This document shows positions 1 through 6,504 of a DNA stretch of 12,529 bases, in pieces. Origin of the DNA: Bacillota bacterium. GTDB lineage: Bacteria > Bacillota > Clostridia > Acetivibrionales > DSM-1351. Below the pieces are notes generated by a model. That model saw only the letters and a list, made by a program, of their open reading frames with translations, searched no databases and had not been told where the DNA came from. Positions within the stretch are counted from its first letter, which is position 1. Every line of letters starts with the position of its first letter. The stretch lies in assembly GCA_023412275.1 (NCBI GenBank), contig JAEYNY010000132.1, positions 1-12,529 of the forward strand, read 5' to 3'. The position numbers and the translations under genes were made by a program.

Positions 1-4
1 AGAT

Positions 5-493
5 ATGAATGTTAAGGGTAAGGTTATAAAGTATGGAAACAACGTTGATACAGACGTAATTATACCTGCAAGATATTTGAACACATCAGACCCTGCTGAG
101 CTTGCCAGTCATTGCATGGAGGATCTTGATGATAAATTTACCCAGAGGGTCCAAAAGGGAGATGTAATGGTTGCAGGAAAGAATTTTGGCTGCGGTTCGT
201 CAAGAGAACATGCGCCTATTTCCATAAAGGCATCGGGAATATCCTGCGTTATAGCAGAAACTTTTGCAAGAATATTCTATAGAAATTCTATCAATATCGG
301 ACTCCCGATTTTAGAGTGTCCGGAAGCCGCAAAAGATATCAAAGATGATGATCAGGTAGAAATAGACTTTGACAAAGGGCTGATTAAAAATCTTACCACA
401 GGCAAGACATATCAGAGTCAGCCATTTCCCGAATTTATGCAGGAGATTATTTCTTCCGACGGGCTGATACAGTATATTAAAAATTCGCTTTAA
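5..493 (+). CDS. leuD: 3-isopropylmalate dehydratase small subunit
   Basis: Small subunit of isopropylmalate isomerase, which with the [4Fe-4S] large subunit LeuC converts 2-isopropylmalate to 3-isopropylmalate in cytoplasmic leucine synthesis. The 162-residue protein is the short clostridial/archaeal-type form, not the roughly 200-residue enterobacterial one. Visible family signatures are the DTDVIIPARYL segment at residues 15-25 and the aconitase-swivel motif GKNFGCGSSREHAP at 58-71, whose SSR residues belong to the substrate-binding site. The ATG is only 4 bases into the window, so its ribosome binding site and the expected upstream leuC cannot be seen. leuB follows after 27 bases in the same direction, which supports a leu operon. 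The family includes homoaconitase small subunits, but the adjacent leuB favours the leucine pathway. Confidence 0.96.
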   Translation: MNVKGKVIKYGNNVDTDVIIPARYLNTSDPAELASHCMEDLDDKFTQRVQKGDVMVAGKNFGCGSSREHAPISIKASGISCVIAETFARIFYRNSINIGLPILECPEAAKDIKDDDQVEIDFDKGLIKNLTTGKTYQSQPFPEFMQEIISSDGLIQYIKNSL

Positions 494-520
494 TACTACT
501 GCTGGAATGGAGATGAAAAT

Positions 521-1591
521 ATGAATTATAAAATTACAGTGCTTCCGGGCGACGGAATAGGCCCGGATATAATAGCGGAAGCCTTGAAGGTTTTAGAACT
601 GATAGGTGAAAAATATGGCCACAGCTTTTCATTTACAGAAGCTGATTTAGGTGGTATAGCTATAGACAGGCATGGAGAACCTCTGCCTCAAGTTACGGTG
701 GATACATGCAAGGCTAGTGATGCAGTTCTACTGGGAGCAGTAGGAGGTCCAAAATGGGATACTTTACCCGGAAACAAGAGGCCTGAAGCCGGATTGCTTG
801 GCATAAGGGCTGCTCTCGGATTATATGCCAATTTGAGGCCAGCTGTTATATACGGGGCTTTAAAGGAAGCATCACCTCTGAAATCAGAAATAATAAGCAA
901 TGGTATTGACATAATGGTTATCCGTGAATTAACCGGAGGAATATACTTCGGCAAGAGAGGCAGACTTGATACAGAAGGCGGAGAGGCTGCATTTGACACC
1001 GAAATGTATAATGTATCTGAAATAAAGAGAATAGCAAAAGTGGGATTTGAAACGGCTATGAAAAGGGGCAAAAAGCTTATGTCAGTGGATAAAGCCAATG
1101 TACTTGAGAGCTCAAGGCTCTGGAGACAGGTGGTTGAAGAGGTGGCAAAGGAATACCCGGAAGTTTCATTAAGTCATATGTACGTTGATAATGCGGCAAT
1201 GCAGCTGGTTAGAAACCCTGCTCAATTTGACGTTATACTTACAAGTAATATATTTGGAGATATCTTATCAGACGAAGCTTCCATGATAACTGGTTCAATC
1301 GGAATGCTGCCATCTGCCAGTGTTGGTTCAACGAAACTGGGACTTTATGAGCCTATACACGGGTCTGCCCCAGATATTGCAGGGCAGGACAAAGCAAACC
1401 CTATTGCAACAATACTTTCAGTTGCAATGATGCTCAGATATTCACTTGATCTGACAGGTGAGGCAGAAGCCATTGAAAAAGCTGTTGAAGATGTTTTAAA
1501 TAACGGGTACAGAACTGCTGACATAGCATCTCCGGGTACTAAGGTTGTTGGTACAAAGGAGATGGGAAAGCTCATAAGGGAGCATATGTAG
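521..1591 (+). CDS. leuB: 3-isopropylmalate dehydrogenase
   Basis: NAD-dependent oxidative decarboxylation of 3-isopropylmalate to 2-oxoisocaproate, the third committed step of leucine synthesis; a cytoplasmic homodimer. The 356-residue length is normal for the family. The nucleotide-binding loop LPGDGIGPD lies at 8-16, RELTGGIYFG at 135-144 holds the catalytic Tyr142, Lys191 sits in VDKANVL, and Asp223, Asp247 and Asp251 match the metal and substrate aspartates. The family signature runs from NIFGDILSDE (243-252) into the GSIGMLPSAS segment, and GSAPDIAG near the C terminus is part of the NAD site. The ATG is preceded by TGGAGATG at a usual distance. The gene follows leuD closely and is the last gene before a terminator, so it ends the leu transcript. 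Tartrate or isocitrate dehydrogenase is unlikely given the motif details and context. Confidence 0.97.
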   Translation: MNYKITVLPGDGIGPDIIAEALKVLELIGEKYGHSFSFTEADLGGIAIDRHGEPLPQVTVDTCKASDAVLLGAVGGPKWDTLPGNKRPEAGLLGIRAALGLYANLRPAVIYGALKEASPLKSEIISNGIDIMVIRELTGGIYFGKRGRLDTEGGEAAFDTEMYNVSEIKRIAKVGFETAMKRGKKLMSVDKANVLESSRLWRQVVEEVAKEYPEVSLSHMYVDNAAMQLVRNPAQFDVILTSNIFGDILSDEASMITGSIGMLPSASVGSTKLGLYEPIHGSAPDIAGQDKANPIATILSVAMMLRYSLDLTGEAEAIEKAVEDVLNNGYRTADIASPGTKVVGTKEMGKLIREHM

Positions 1592-1613
1592 TTACACATA
1601 TATACTAATTCCT

Positions 1614-1660
1614 AAAGCTGTTGCAGACTATTTAAAAATAGTTTACAACAGCTTTTTTTA
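1614..1660 (+). terminator. Intrinsic terminator after leuB
   Basis: The arms AAAGCTGTTG (1614-1623) and CAACAGCTTT (1646-1655) pair perfectly. An inner stem ACTATTT / AAATAGT (1627-1633 / 1636-1642) continues the hairpin after a 3-by-3 internal loop. A run of seven T (1653-1659) follows. A run of eight A (1660-1667) comes next, so the AGCTTTTTTT/AAAAAAAAGCT region can also pair and may help stop the convergent gene, whose stop codon is at 1670. Confidence 0.9.
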
Positions 1661-1669
1661 AAAAAAAGC

Positions 1670-2215
1670 TCACAGATTTTTAATCCATTCATCAGAAGAA
1701 AGTACTCTACTGAACCTTGCTGATTGTGTAACCAGAATAGCCTTATGAAGATCTTCGGCTGATATAGTTCCGGCACTATTTGAAAATTGGAGTGTTCCTG
1801 TAGCATCTGAAAGGAATTCTACATAATAACCCATGTGCATTGCCTGTCTTGCAGTTGTATCGCAGCACATCTGAGTCATATATCCTGCTATCGTAACAGT
1901 ATCAATATCTAATTCCTTCAATACGGCTTCAAGATTAGTATTTGTAAAGCTGCCGGGTAAAGTTTTTTCGACGATTTGATTATATTTTCTTAGTAATAGG
2001 TCAGAGTGTATATTCCACTCGCTACTTCCTTTTTTGAACATGACTGCATTTTCACCGGGAGAAGTATGTTGAATCAGAATAACCGGTATATTTTTTTCAT
2101 TGGCAGTATCAACAACTTTTAGAATATTACTGTAGCTGTCAGAGGGATATGTAACAGGCAACTTACCAGTAAAATACTCGTTTTGAACATCAATTACCAA
2201 CAATGCTCGTTTCAT
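1670..2215 (-). CDS. Isochorismatase-family cysteine hydrolase
   Basis: A 181-residue cytoplasmic protein of the isochorismatase-like hydrolase superfamily (nicotinamidase, isochorismatase, N-carbamoylsarcosine amidase and relatives). The catalytic triad is visible: Asp9 in LLVIDVQNEY, Lys84 in EKTLPGSF, and Cys117 in GYMTQMCCDTTAR. The residue after the catalytic Cys is a second Cys instead of the more usual Val. The nicotinamidase metal-binding signature (DxH after the first strand) is not evident, so nicotinamidase is less likely than a general amidase or hydrolase role; the substrate cannot be assigned. AAGGAGTG precedes the ATG at normal spacing, and a TATAAT lies upstream, so the gene probably has its own promoter. 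It converges on leuB. No siderophore or NAD genes are nearby to suggest a pathway. Confidence 0.88.
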   Translation of the reverse strand: MKRALLVIDVQNEYFTGKLPVTYPSDSYSNILKVVDTANEKNIPVILIQHTSPGENAVMFKKGSSEWNIHSDLLLRKYNQIVEKTLPGSFTNTNLEAVLKELDIDTVTIAGYMTQMCCDTTARQAMHMGYYVEFLSDATGTLQFSNSAGTISAEDLHKAILVTQSARFSRVLSSDEWIKNL

Positions 2216-2254
2216 AAAAAATACACTCCTTTAAAATCAATTTTTACCAATGTA

Positions 2255-2260
2255 ATTATA
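2255..2260 (-). promoter_or_regulatory. Candidate -10 element for the isochorismatase-family gene
   Basis: A perfect TATAAT on the minus strand, preceded directly by TG, lies about 40 bases before the ATG. This would give an untranslated leader of roughly 33 bases that includes the AAGGAGTG ribosome binding site. I see no good -35 at 17 bases. The call rests on the -10 match and position alone. Confidence 0.4.
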
Positions 2261-2301
2261 CACTAAGAATAGGTAGTAATATACGGAATTTACCCAAAAC
2301 C

Positions 2302-3297
2302 TCAACGTTGATATTTAACGGTTAAGAGAAACACGTCTTTTTTTACAGGTTCCAAAATGATAGATGTATTTGTATTGCCACTCCAATAGACCCTTTGACT
2401 TTGGTCAACCTTCATAAACAGGCAGTCGTTGCCTACCAGAATATTGCCGGAGAAAATTTTCTGGTAAAATTCTTCAAGGCAAAGGTCTTTTGAAAACAGG
2501 TACACACTAAGAGGAATTCCTGTGTATCTAAAATGCCACGGTTCGTAGGTGGCTCCCGTAGCTGCTGTCTTGTTGCTACCATACCTTAGTATAAAGCCAT
2601 ATTTATAGGCATTTGAATTAAGCCACATCTGTTCTTTGGTTCCTTCAAAATCGCTTCTATGCCGTCCCTTAACACTGAATAAATCCACGGCAAGACCTGT
2701 TTGATGTTCGGAAAAGCCGGGTGCTGCTACCAGTAAGCGAGTCTTTTTAAGAGCTTCCGTATATGTTTTACTGCTTTTTTTAAAAACACTGAGATTGTAG
2801 TTGAATATTTCTTTTTGAGAGGCTTCCGACCTATAGGCACTGTTTAAAACAAACCCATTAACACCATCCCTCTGGGCTGAGTCCACCATGGAATATAAGG
2901 CCTTGGCAGTGGAAGAATCCAGCTTCAGCCCCGGGTTTTCAAGGGTTATTTTATTTGAATCAATATCAACAAGATCAACATTCATATTATTTTTATCCAA
3001 GGGAGTATTCTTGTTAACCAGAACTTTTGTTTCAGATGGCTCAACACTAACCTCACGGTATTCTTTTAAATCAAGGTTTTGGTTCATATCCGTGATATAT
3101 AAATTATTATTAAGTGTCATTATTTTTAAATAATTTGGGTTCTTAGAGACGTACAAAACTGATTGTGAAAGGTCTGAGCTGGCCTGTCCTGCTTTGTTAG
3201 ACTCTTTTGCCCAATCAAACTTTATTTCCAACACAGTAATGGGATTGCAAAAAATCAACACTGATACAAGTAATACAAACATAAGGAACTTTTTCAT
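2302..3297 (-). CDS. Secreted D-alanyl-D-alanine carboxypeptidase, VanY-like (peptidase M15B)
   Basis: Zinc D,D-carboxypeptidase predicted to trim the terminal D-Ala from peptidoglycan stem peptides outside the membrane. The 331-residue protein starts with a Lys-Lys and hydrophobic segment (residues 2-22) that reads as a signal peptide or membrane anchor; no lipobox is clear. The M15B core spans about 125-260: SAYRS (153-157, Arg156), zinc ligands His198 and Asp205 in SEHQTGLAVD, and Glu252 (base) and His255 (zinc ligand) in EPWHFRY. All catalytic residues are present, so it should be active. Residues about 30-120 and 265-331 flank the core and match no domain I recognise. AGGAGG precedes the ATG. 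The gene sits downstream of an M14 peptidase relic on the same strand, so this region once carried two putative wall peptidases. Nothing around it (no vanHAX or VanRS genes) suggests vancomycin resistance. Confidence 0.9.
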   Translation of the reverse strand: MKKFLMFVLLVSVLIFCNPITVLEIKFDWAKESNKAGQASSDLSQSVLYVSKNPNYLKIMTLNNNLYITDMNQNLDLKEYREVSVEPSETKVLVNKNTPLDKNNMNVDLVDIDSNKITLENPGLKLDSSTAKALYSMVDSAQRDGVNGFVLNSAYRSEASQKEIFNYNLSVFKKSSKTYTEALKKTRLLVAAPGFSEHQTGLAVDLFSVKGRHRSDFEGTKEQMWLNSNAYKYGFILRYGSNKTAATGATYEPWHFRYTGIPLSVYLFSKDLCLEEFYQKIFSGNILVGNDCLFMKVDQSQRVYWSGNTNTSIILEPVKKDVFLLTVKYQR

Positions 3298-3324
3298 TAT
3301 GGCCTCCTATTTTTAACAAGTATT

Positions 3325-3330
3325 ATTATA
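3325..3330 (-). promoter_or_regulatory. Candidate -10 element for the vanY-like gene
   Basis: A perfect minus-strand TATAAT lies 28 bases before the ATG. A TTGAAA on the same strand (3344-3349) would give only 13 bases of spacing, too short for a standard sigma-A promoter, so the -35 is unresolved. The 92 bases between this gene and the M14 relic hold no other visible feature. Confidence 0.35.
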
Positions 3331-3389
3331 TGCCAAAAATTAGTTTCAATAATGAAAATTATATAATTTAATGTTTTAAATACTTATTA

Positions 3390-4246
3390 TCAAGGGTTAT
3401 AAGCAATAGTACTCATAATTGCTTTAGGAATCTTGGCTCTAGTCCATTCCTTTGTTTGAACAGCTATGTCTACCGGTTTGGAAAGCCCATATGGCAAAGT
3501 TTCCACACATATCACTGCAGTCTGCGATATTCTCTTCTGGTTGGATTTTATCATAAGGTTACTTACACCGCCTGCAGGAATTAGTCGTCCTAAAGCGGCA
3601 TTAAAAGTAAAGTTGTTTATATATTCAGACACAAAGTCTGTTACAGTACCGTCAGAATCATGTCCTGTAGTTTCATCCACGGCTATCTTGTACTTTGAAT
3701 TCTTTATGAATACATCCCTGAATTTGCTGCACAGGATGTTAAATGAATCTGAGAGGTGGGGTTTCCCCCGTATACGATACTTCCTCCCGAAGGGAGGTCT
3801 ATGAAAAGCTTTGTTTCGGGAGTAAGGTATTTTAGAACAAATCTCATTACAGCTTGGGTTTCGGGCTGGTCGCCAAGAGTTTTTCCCGCGTAGAACTGAA
3901 TGTAGGGCTTGCTGCTATAATATTTGGTTTTCCTAAAACTTTTCCATAAAACAGCTGATGAATAATTGGGAAAGTTCCTGTTCAAATCAACAAGATTTGC
4001 ATTACTCTTTGCACTGCTAAGATTTTTAATACCTTTTGCAGGAAGGTTAGACTTTATACTGCCTGAAAACTGAGTCATTTCATACCCGTCGGGATTAACA
4101 CATGGTAATACATAAATGGCAAGTTCCTCATCCAGTAGTTTTCTGGCATTTACTCCGGCATAGCTTATGTTTGCCCTGTAGCTGTTCGCCAATTCCAGCA
4201 AAAATCTAGTTATAAACATTGTATTGCTGGTTTCCCTGGCATGGCC
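3390..4246 (-). pseudogene. Decayed M14 zinc carboxypeptidase (N-terminally truncated, frameshifted)
   Basis: Remains of an M14-family zinc carboxypeptidase, a family that in Firmicutes includes gamma-D-glutamyl-diaminopimelate wall endopeptidases. Reading from 4246, the first codons are Gly-His-Ala-Arg-Glu, the HxxE zinc motif. The signature LPCVNPDGYE and the Arg-containing LNRNFPN follow. The third zinc ligand, expected as IDLHSGG, reads IDLPSGG, a His-to-Pro change. At the C run near 3755-3761 the frame is lost. Shifting back one base continues sensibly as GNP-HLSDSFNILCSKFRDVF and joins a second frame through VDETTGHDSDG to CVETLPYG, which carries the presumed catalytic Glu, ending at 3390. 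The signal peptide and residues before HxxE are missing; the codon just before Gly is the stop of the upstream permease gene, in the same frame. Each lesion alone should inactivate the enzyme. The breakpoint suggests a deletion, or rearrangement with the permease gene. Confidence 0.88.
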
Positions 4247-5137
4247 TTATTTCCCGTCTGAACTTCTACCTGCAAAAAACAGGCTTACCATAATAAGCAG
4301 CATACCGGTAATCTGAAAAGCTGAAATCCTCTCATGCAGTACAAGAACTCCACCGATAATTGACACAACCGGTATTAGATTCAAAAACATGGATGAAAAG
4401 GTCGCACCAAGGTTGGTAACGGCAACATTATACAAGTAATAAGCTAACGCAGAGCAGAAAATAGCCAGATATAGAAGATTTGCAATTCCGGTGCCTGAAA
4501 TTACGTGCCATGTATCCACTTCATTCAATATTAGAGGTATAAATAATATCGAAGCTGCTATCATCTGATATGTAGTAATTACAATTCCCCGATATTTTTG
4601 AGTAAGACTTTTGCAGATTATAGTGTATATAACCCACGATACCATAGCGCCAATGATTAACATATTACCCTTTAGTAAATTTCCAGTAAAATCGAGGGAA
4701 CCCTGCTCAAATATGACAAGAAACACTCCTGAAATGGAAACAATTACACAGGTTATCAGCCGCCCGGTTATTTTTAGCTTGTAAAAAACGGATTCCGTGA
4801 TTAATGTAAAAATAGGAACTGCTGCAACAATTATGGATGCATTTGAGGCAGTAGTGTATTTCAATCCTGTATTTTCAAATAAGAAGTATAATACAATTCC
4901 AAAAAATGATGATGCAGTAAGGAGAAGCAGGTCCTTTAGAGGCATTTTGACAAACATTTCTTTGGCAATAAGAAAACATATTAAGACAACGGACGCGATA
5001 ACTTGTCTAAAAAAAGCTATTGATAGGGGAGGCAACTCATTAAGTATAATTTTTGTACTTACGAATGAGTACCCCCAAAATATCACGGTAATAAGTAAAG
5101 CAGAAACAGCGAATAATTTTGATTTTTTAATGTTCAT
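4247..5137 (-). CDS. EamA/DMT-superfamily permease
   Basis: A 296-residue inner-membrane protein of the drug/metabolite transporter superfamily (EamA, formerly DUF6). About ten hydrophobic helices can be placed, near residues 8-28, 37-58, 68-86, 95-115, 125-143, 155-175, 186-204, 217-235, 244-266 and 272-289, forming the usual two five-helix EamA repeats. Family hallmarks are FWGYSFVSTK (20-29), the TTASNASII stretch near 95-103, and a second-repeat segment with Pro256 and the ER pair at 269-270. Members export amino acids, nucleosides or other metabolites; the substrate cannot be read from sequence. The start lacks a strong ribosome binding site (GGGGGT 12 bases upstream at best), so translation may be weak. 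The stop codon directly abuts the M14 pseudogene, yet the C terminus ends plausibly after helix 10, so the permease itself looks intact. Confidence 0.9.
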   Translation of the reverse strand: MNIKKSKLFAVSALLITVIFWGYSFVSTKIILNELPPLSIAFFRQVIASVVLICFLIAKEMFVKMPLKDLLLLTASSFFGIVLYFLFENTGLKYTTASNASIIVAAVPIFTLITESVFYKLKITGRLITCVIVSISGVFLVIFEQGSLDFTGNLLKGNMLIIGAMVSWVIYTIICKSLTQKYRGIVITTYQMIAASILFIPLILNEVDTWHVISGTGIANLLYLAIFCSALAYYLYNVAVTNLGATFSSMFLNLIPVVSIIGGVLVLHERISAFQITGMLLIMVSLFFAGRSSDGK

Positions 5138-5334
5138 TATTTATGTAGACCCCCACTAAAGAAATATTTTCTCATAGGTAAAGTAGGAAAACAAGTAAAA
5201 CAAGAGTTTTTTGAAAATTACATTTTATTGTTAAATGAATAGTAAAGTTACATTTTGCAAATAATAGGCTATGAATTAACCTACTATCACATTATTAATA
5301 GCTGCAAAAACGGCTTATGGAGGCAGTGAAGATT
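5138..5334. other. Divergent intergenic region between the permease and the cyanophycin operon
   Basis: These AT-rich 197 bases separate the minus-strand permease start from the plus-strand operon start and presumably hold promoters for both. TTACATTTT occurs twice, at 5218-5226 and 5248-5256, 30 bases apart. A weak plus-strand promoter may be GTTACA (5247-5252) with TATGAA (5270-5275), spaced 17 bases; each hexamer matches consensus at 4 of 6 positions. No ORF, RNA gene or hairpin terminator is visible. Confidence 0.4.
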
Positions 5335-5601
5335 ATGAGTGTTCACGAAATATCACAACATAACGTAGATTTCAGGAAAGGGTTTATTTTATTAGGAGGT
5401 TGGATTTCCGCTGTGCTATCACTTTTCGTTTATCCATTCGTTTTTGGAATGGTGGGGGTGATTTCGGGCATTCTTGCTGCTAAAGATGAAAAAAGCAGAG
5501 TCGGAGTCATGCTTGTTGCAGCCTCGATTATACTTATGGGAGCAGGACTGGCTTTTAGTAACCGGCTTTTGGCTACAACTATGAGCTATTTTGGATTTTA
5601 A
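5335..5601 (+). CDS. Small two-helix membrane protein of unknown function
   Basis: I do not recognise this protein. From the ATG at 5335 it has 88 residues (MSVHEISQHNVDFRKGF...). An ATG at 5317 is in frame but overlaps the only ribosome binding site (GGAGG, 5319-5323), so 5335 is preferred. After a short polar N terminus come a long hydrophobic stretch (about 20-46, GWISAVLSLF onward, rich in Gly and aromatics), a charged loop AAKDEKSR, and a second helix VGVMLVAASIILMGAGLAFS. The two short helices with a small charged turn resemble DUF4190-type proteins, but this is only a resemblance. It is probably an integral membrane protein. It lies 29 to 50 bases before the cyanophycinase gene (depending on that gene's start) with no terminator between, so co-transcription with the cyanophycin genes is likely. 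Its role there is unknown. Confidence 0.72.
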   Translation: MSVHEISQHNVDFRKGFILLGGWISAVLSLFVYPFVFGMVGVISGILAAKDEKSRVGVMLVAASIILMGAGLAFSNRLLATTMSYFGF

Positions 5602-5630
5602 ATTTAAATATTAATATACCTTTAATATAT

Positions 5631-6467
5631 TTGGAGGAAAACATCGAAGACTTGGTGAACGGCAACCTATTGATAATAGGGGGGGCTGAAGATAAGTGGG
5701 GCCAGAGTAAGGTGCTCAAGCATGCAATTGAGATGTGCGGAGGACCTGAAGCAAAAATCATGGTTTTGACAACAGCTACGCAAAAACCTGAGGAAGTTGG
5801 CAAGGAATATAGGACTGTTTTTTCAAGACTTGGAGTAAAATCCATAGATGTTTTAAATGTAGATAGTAGAACAGATGCAAACAGCGACTCTGTGGCCCAA
5901 AAAATATCAGGTGCTGCAGGGGTTTTTTTTACAGGAGGCGACCAACTGAGGATTACAAGCATATTAGGCGGTACAAAAACTGCCAAGGTTCTTATGGATA
6001 TGTATAAAAAGGGTATACCTATTATAGGAACAAGTGCGGGTGCTTCAGTAATGAGCAGTGTAATGATAGTCGATGGTAATGGGAATTCCGCTGCAAGAAA
6101 ATGTACCCTTGGCATGTCTCCCGGACTTGGATTTATAGATCAGGTTATTATAGATCAGCACTTTGAGCAGAGGGGAAGACTAGGAAGACTTTTGATAGGA
6201 GTTGCCCAAAACCCTTCGGTTCTGGGAATAGGTATAGATGAGGATACTTCAATAAAGGTATATTCAAATGCTTCTTTTGAGGTAATAGGTACAAATTGTG
6301 TTACCGTAATTGATGGAAATACTATTCAAGAGTCAAATGTTTCAGAACTGAAATCAGAGGAAATAATTGCATTGTCAAATGTAACCATACACATATTACC
6401 CAGTGGATACGGATATGATATCAGTCAGAGAAAAATAATAAAGCCTAAAGAAAACAAACACAATTAA
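5631..6467 (+). CDS. cphB: Cyanophycinase (peptidase S51)
   Basis: Serine exopeptidase that releases beta-Asp-Arg dipeptides from cyanophycin. From the TTG at 5631 it has 278 residues with no signal peptide, so it acts in the cytoplasm. Visible are NLLIIGGAEDK near the N terminus, TGGDQ (101-105), the nucleophile Ser135 in GTSAGAS, the DQHF motif with His177, Arg181, Arg183 and Arg186 in the arginine-side pocket, and Glu204 in GIDEDTS. This is the complete active-site set of CphB-type enzymes, which distinguishes it from the related alpha-aspartyl dipeptidase PepE. The start is uncertain: GGAGG (5633-5637) overlaps the TTG at 5631, so initiation is more likely at TTG 5652 or GTG 5655, giving about 270 residues. 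cphA follows after 37 bases. The next catabolic enzyme, an isoaspartyl dipeptidase, is not in this window. Confidence 0.93.
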   Translation: MEENIEDLVNGNLLIIGGAEDKWGQSKVLKHAIEMCGGPEAKIMVLTTATQKPEEVGKEYRTVFSRLGVKSIDVLNVDSRTDANSDSVAQKISGAAGVFFTGGDQLRITSILGGTKTAKVLMDMYKKGIPIIGTSAGASVMSSVMIVDGNGNSAARKCTLGMSPGLGFIDQVIIDQHFEQRGRLGRLLIGVAQNPSVLGIGIDEDTSIKVYSNASFEVIGTNCVTVIDGNTIQESNVSELKSEEIIALSNVTIHILPSGYGYDISQRKIIKPKENKHN

Positions 6468-6504
6468 AATGTTGTAATTTCAACTTATCAGGAGGTTTTT
6501 CAAG

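Noticed and set aside
688..1098. Minus-strand open frame of 136 codons inside leuB
   Set aside because: It lies wholly within a well-supported gene, has no ribosome binding site, and its protein has no recognisable motif.
2302..3297. Vancomycin resistance role for the VanY-like gene
   Set aside because: No vanHAX, VanRS or D-Ala-D-Lac genes are present; such peptidases are common wall-maintenance enzymes in clostridia.
3390..3680. Treating the 96-codon C-terminal M14 part as an independent gene
   Set aside because: It begins inside the peptidase domain, has no ribosome binding site, and continues the sequence of the upstream frame across the frameshift.
3783..3797. Hairpin CCTCCC-GAA-GGGAGG as a terminator
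   Set aside because: No T run follows on either strand, and it lies inside peptidase coding sequence.
3466..3804. Plus-strand open frame opposite the M14 remnant
   Set aside because: The minus strand clearly encodes M14 motifs across this stretch; the plus-strand frame is a shadow.
5228..5252. Possible BirA operator (TTGTTAAA ... GTTACA) upstream of the cyanophycin operon
   Set aside because: The second half-site lacks the GTTAACA core and the spacing is 11 bases, shorter than the roughly 15 of known BirA operators.
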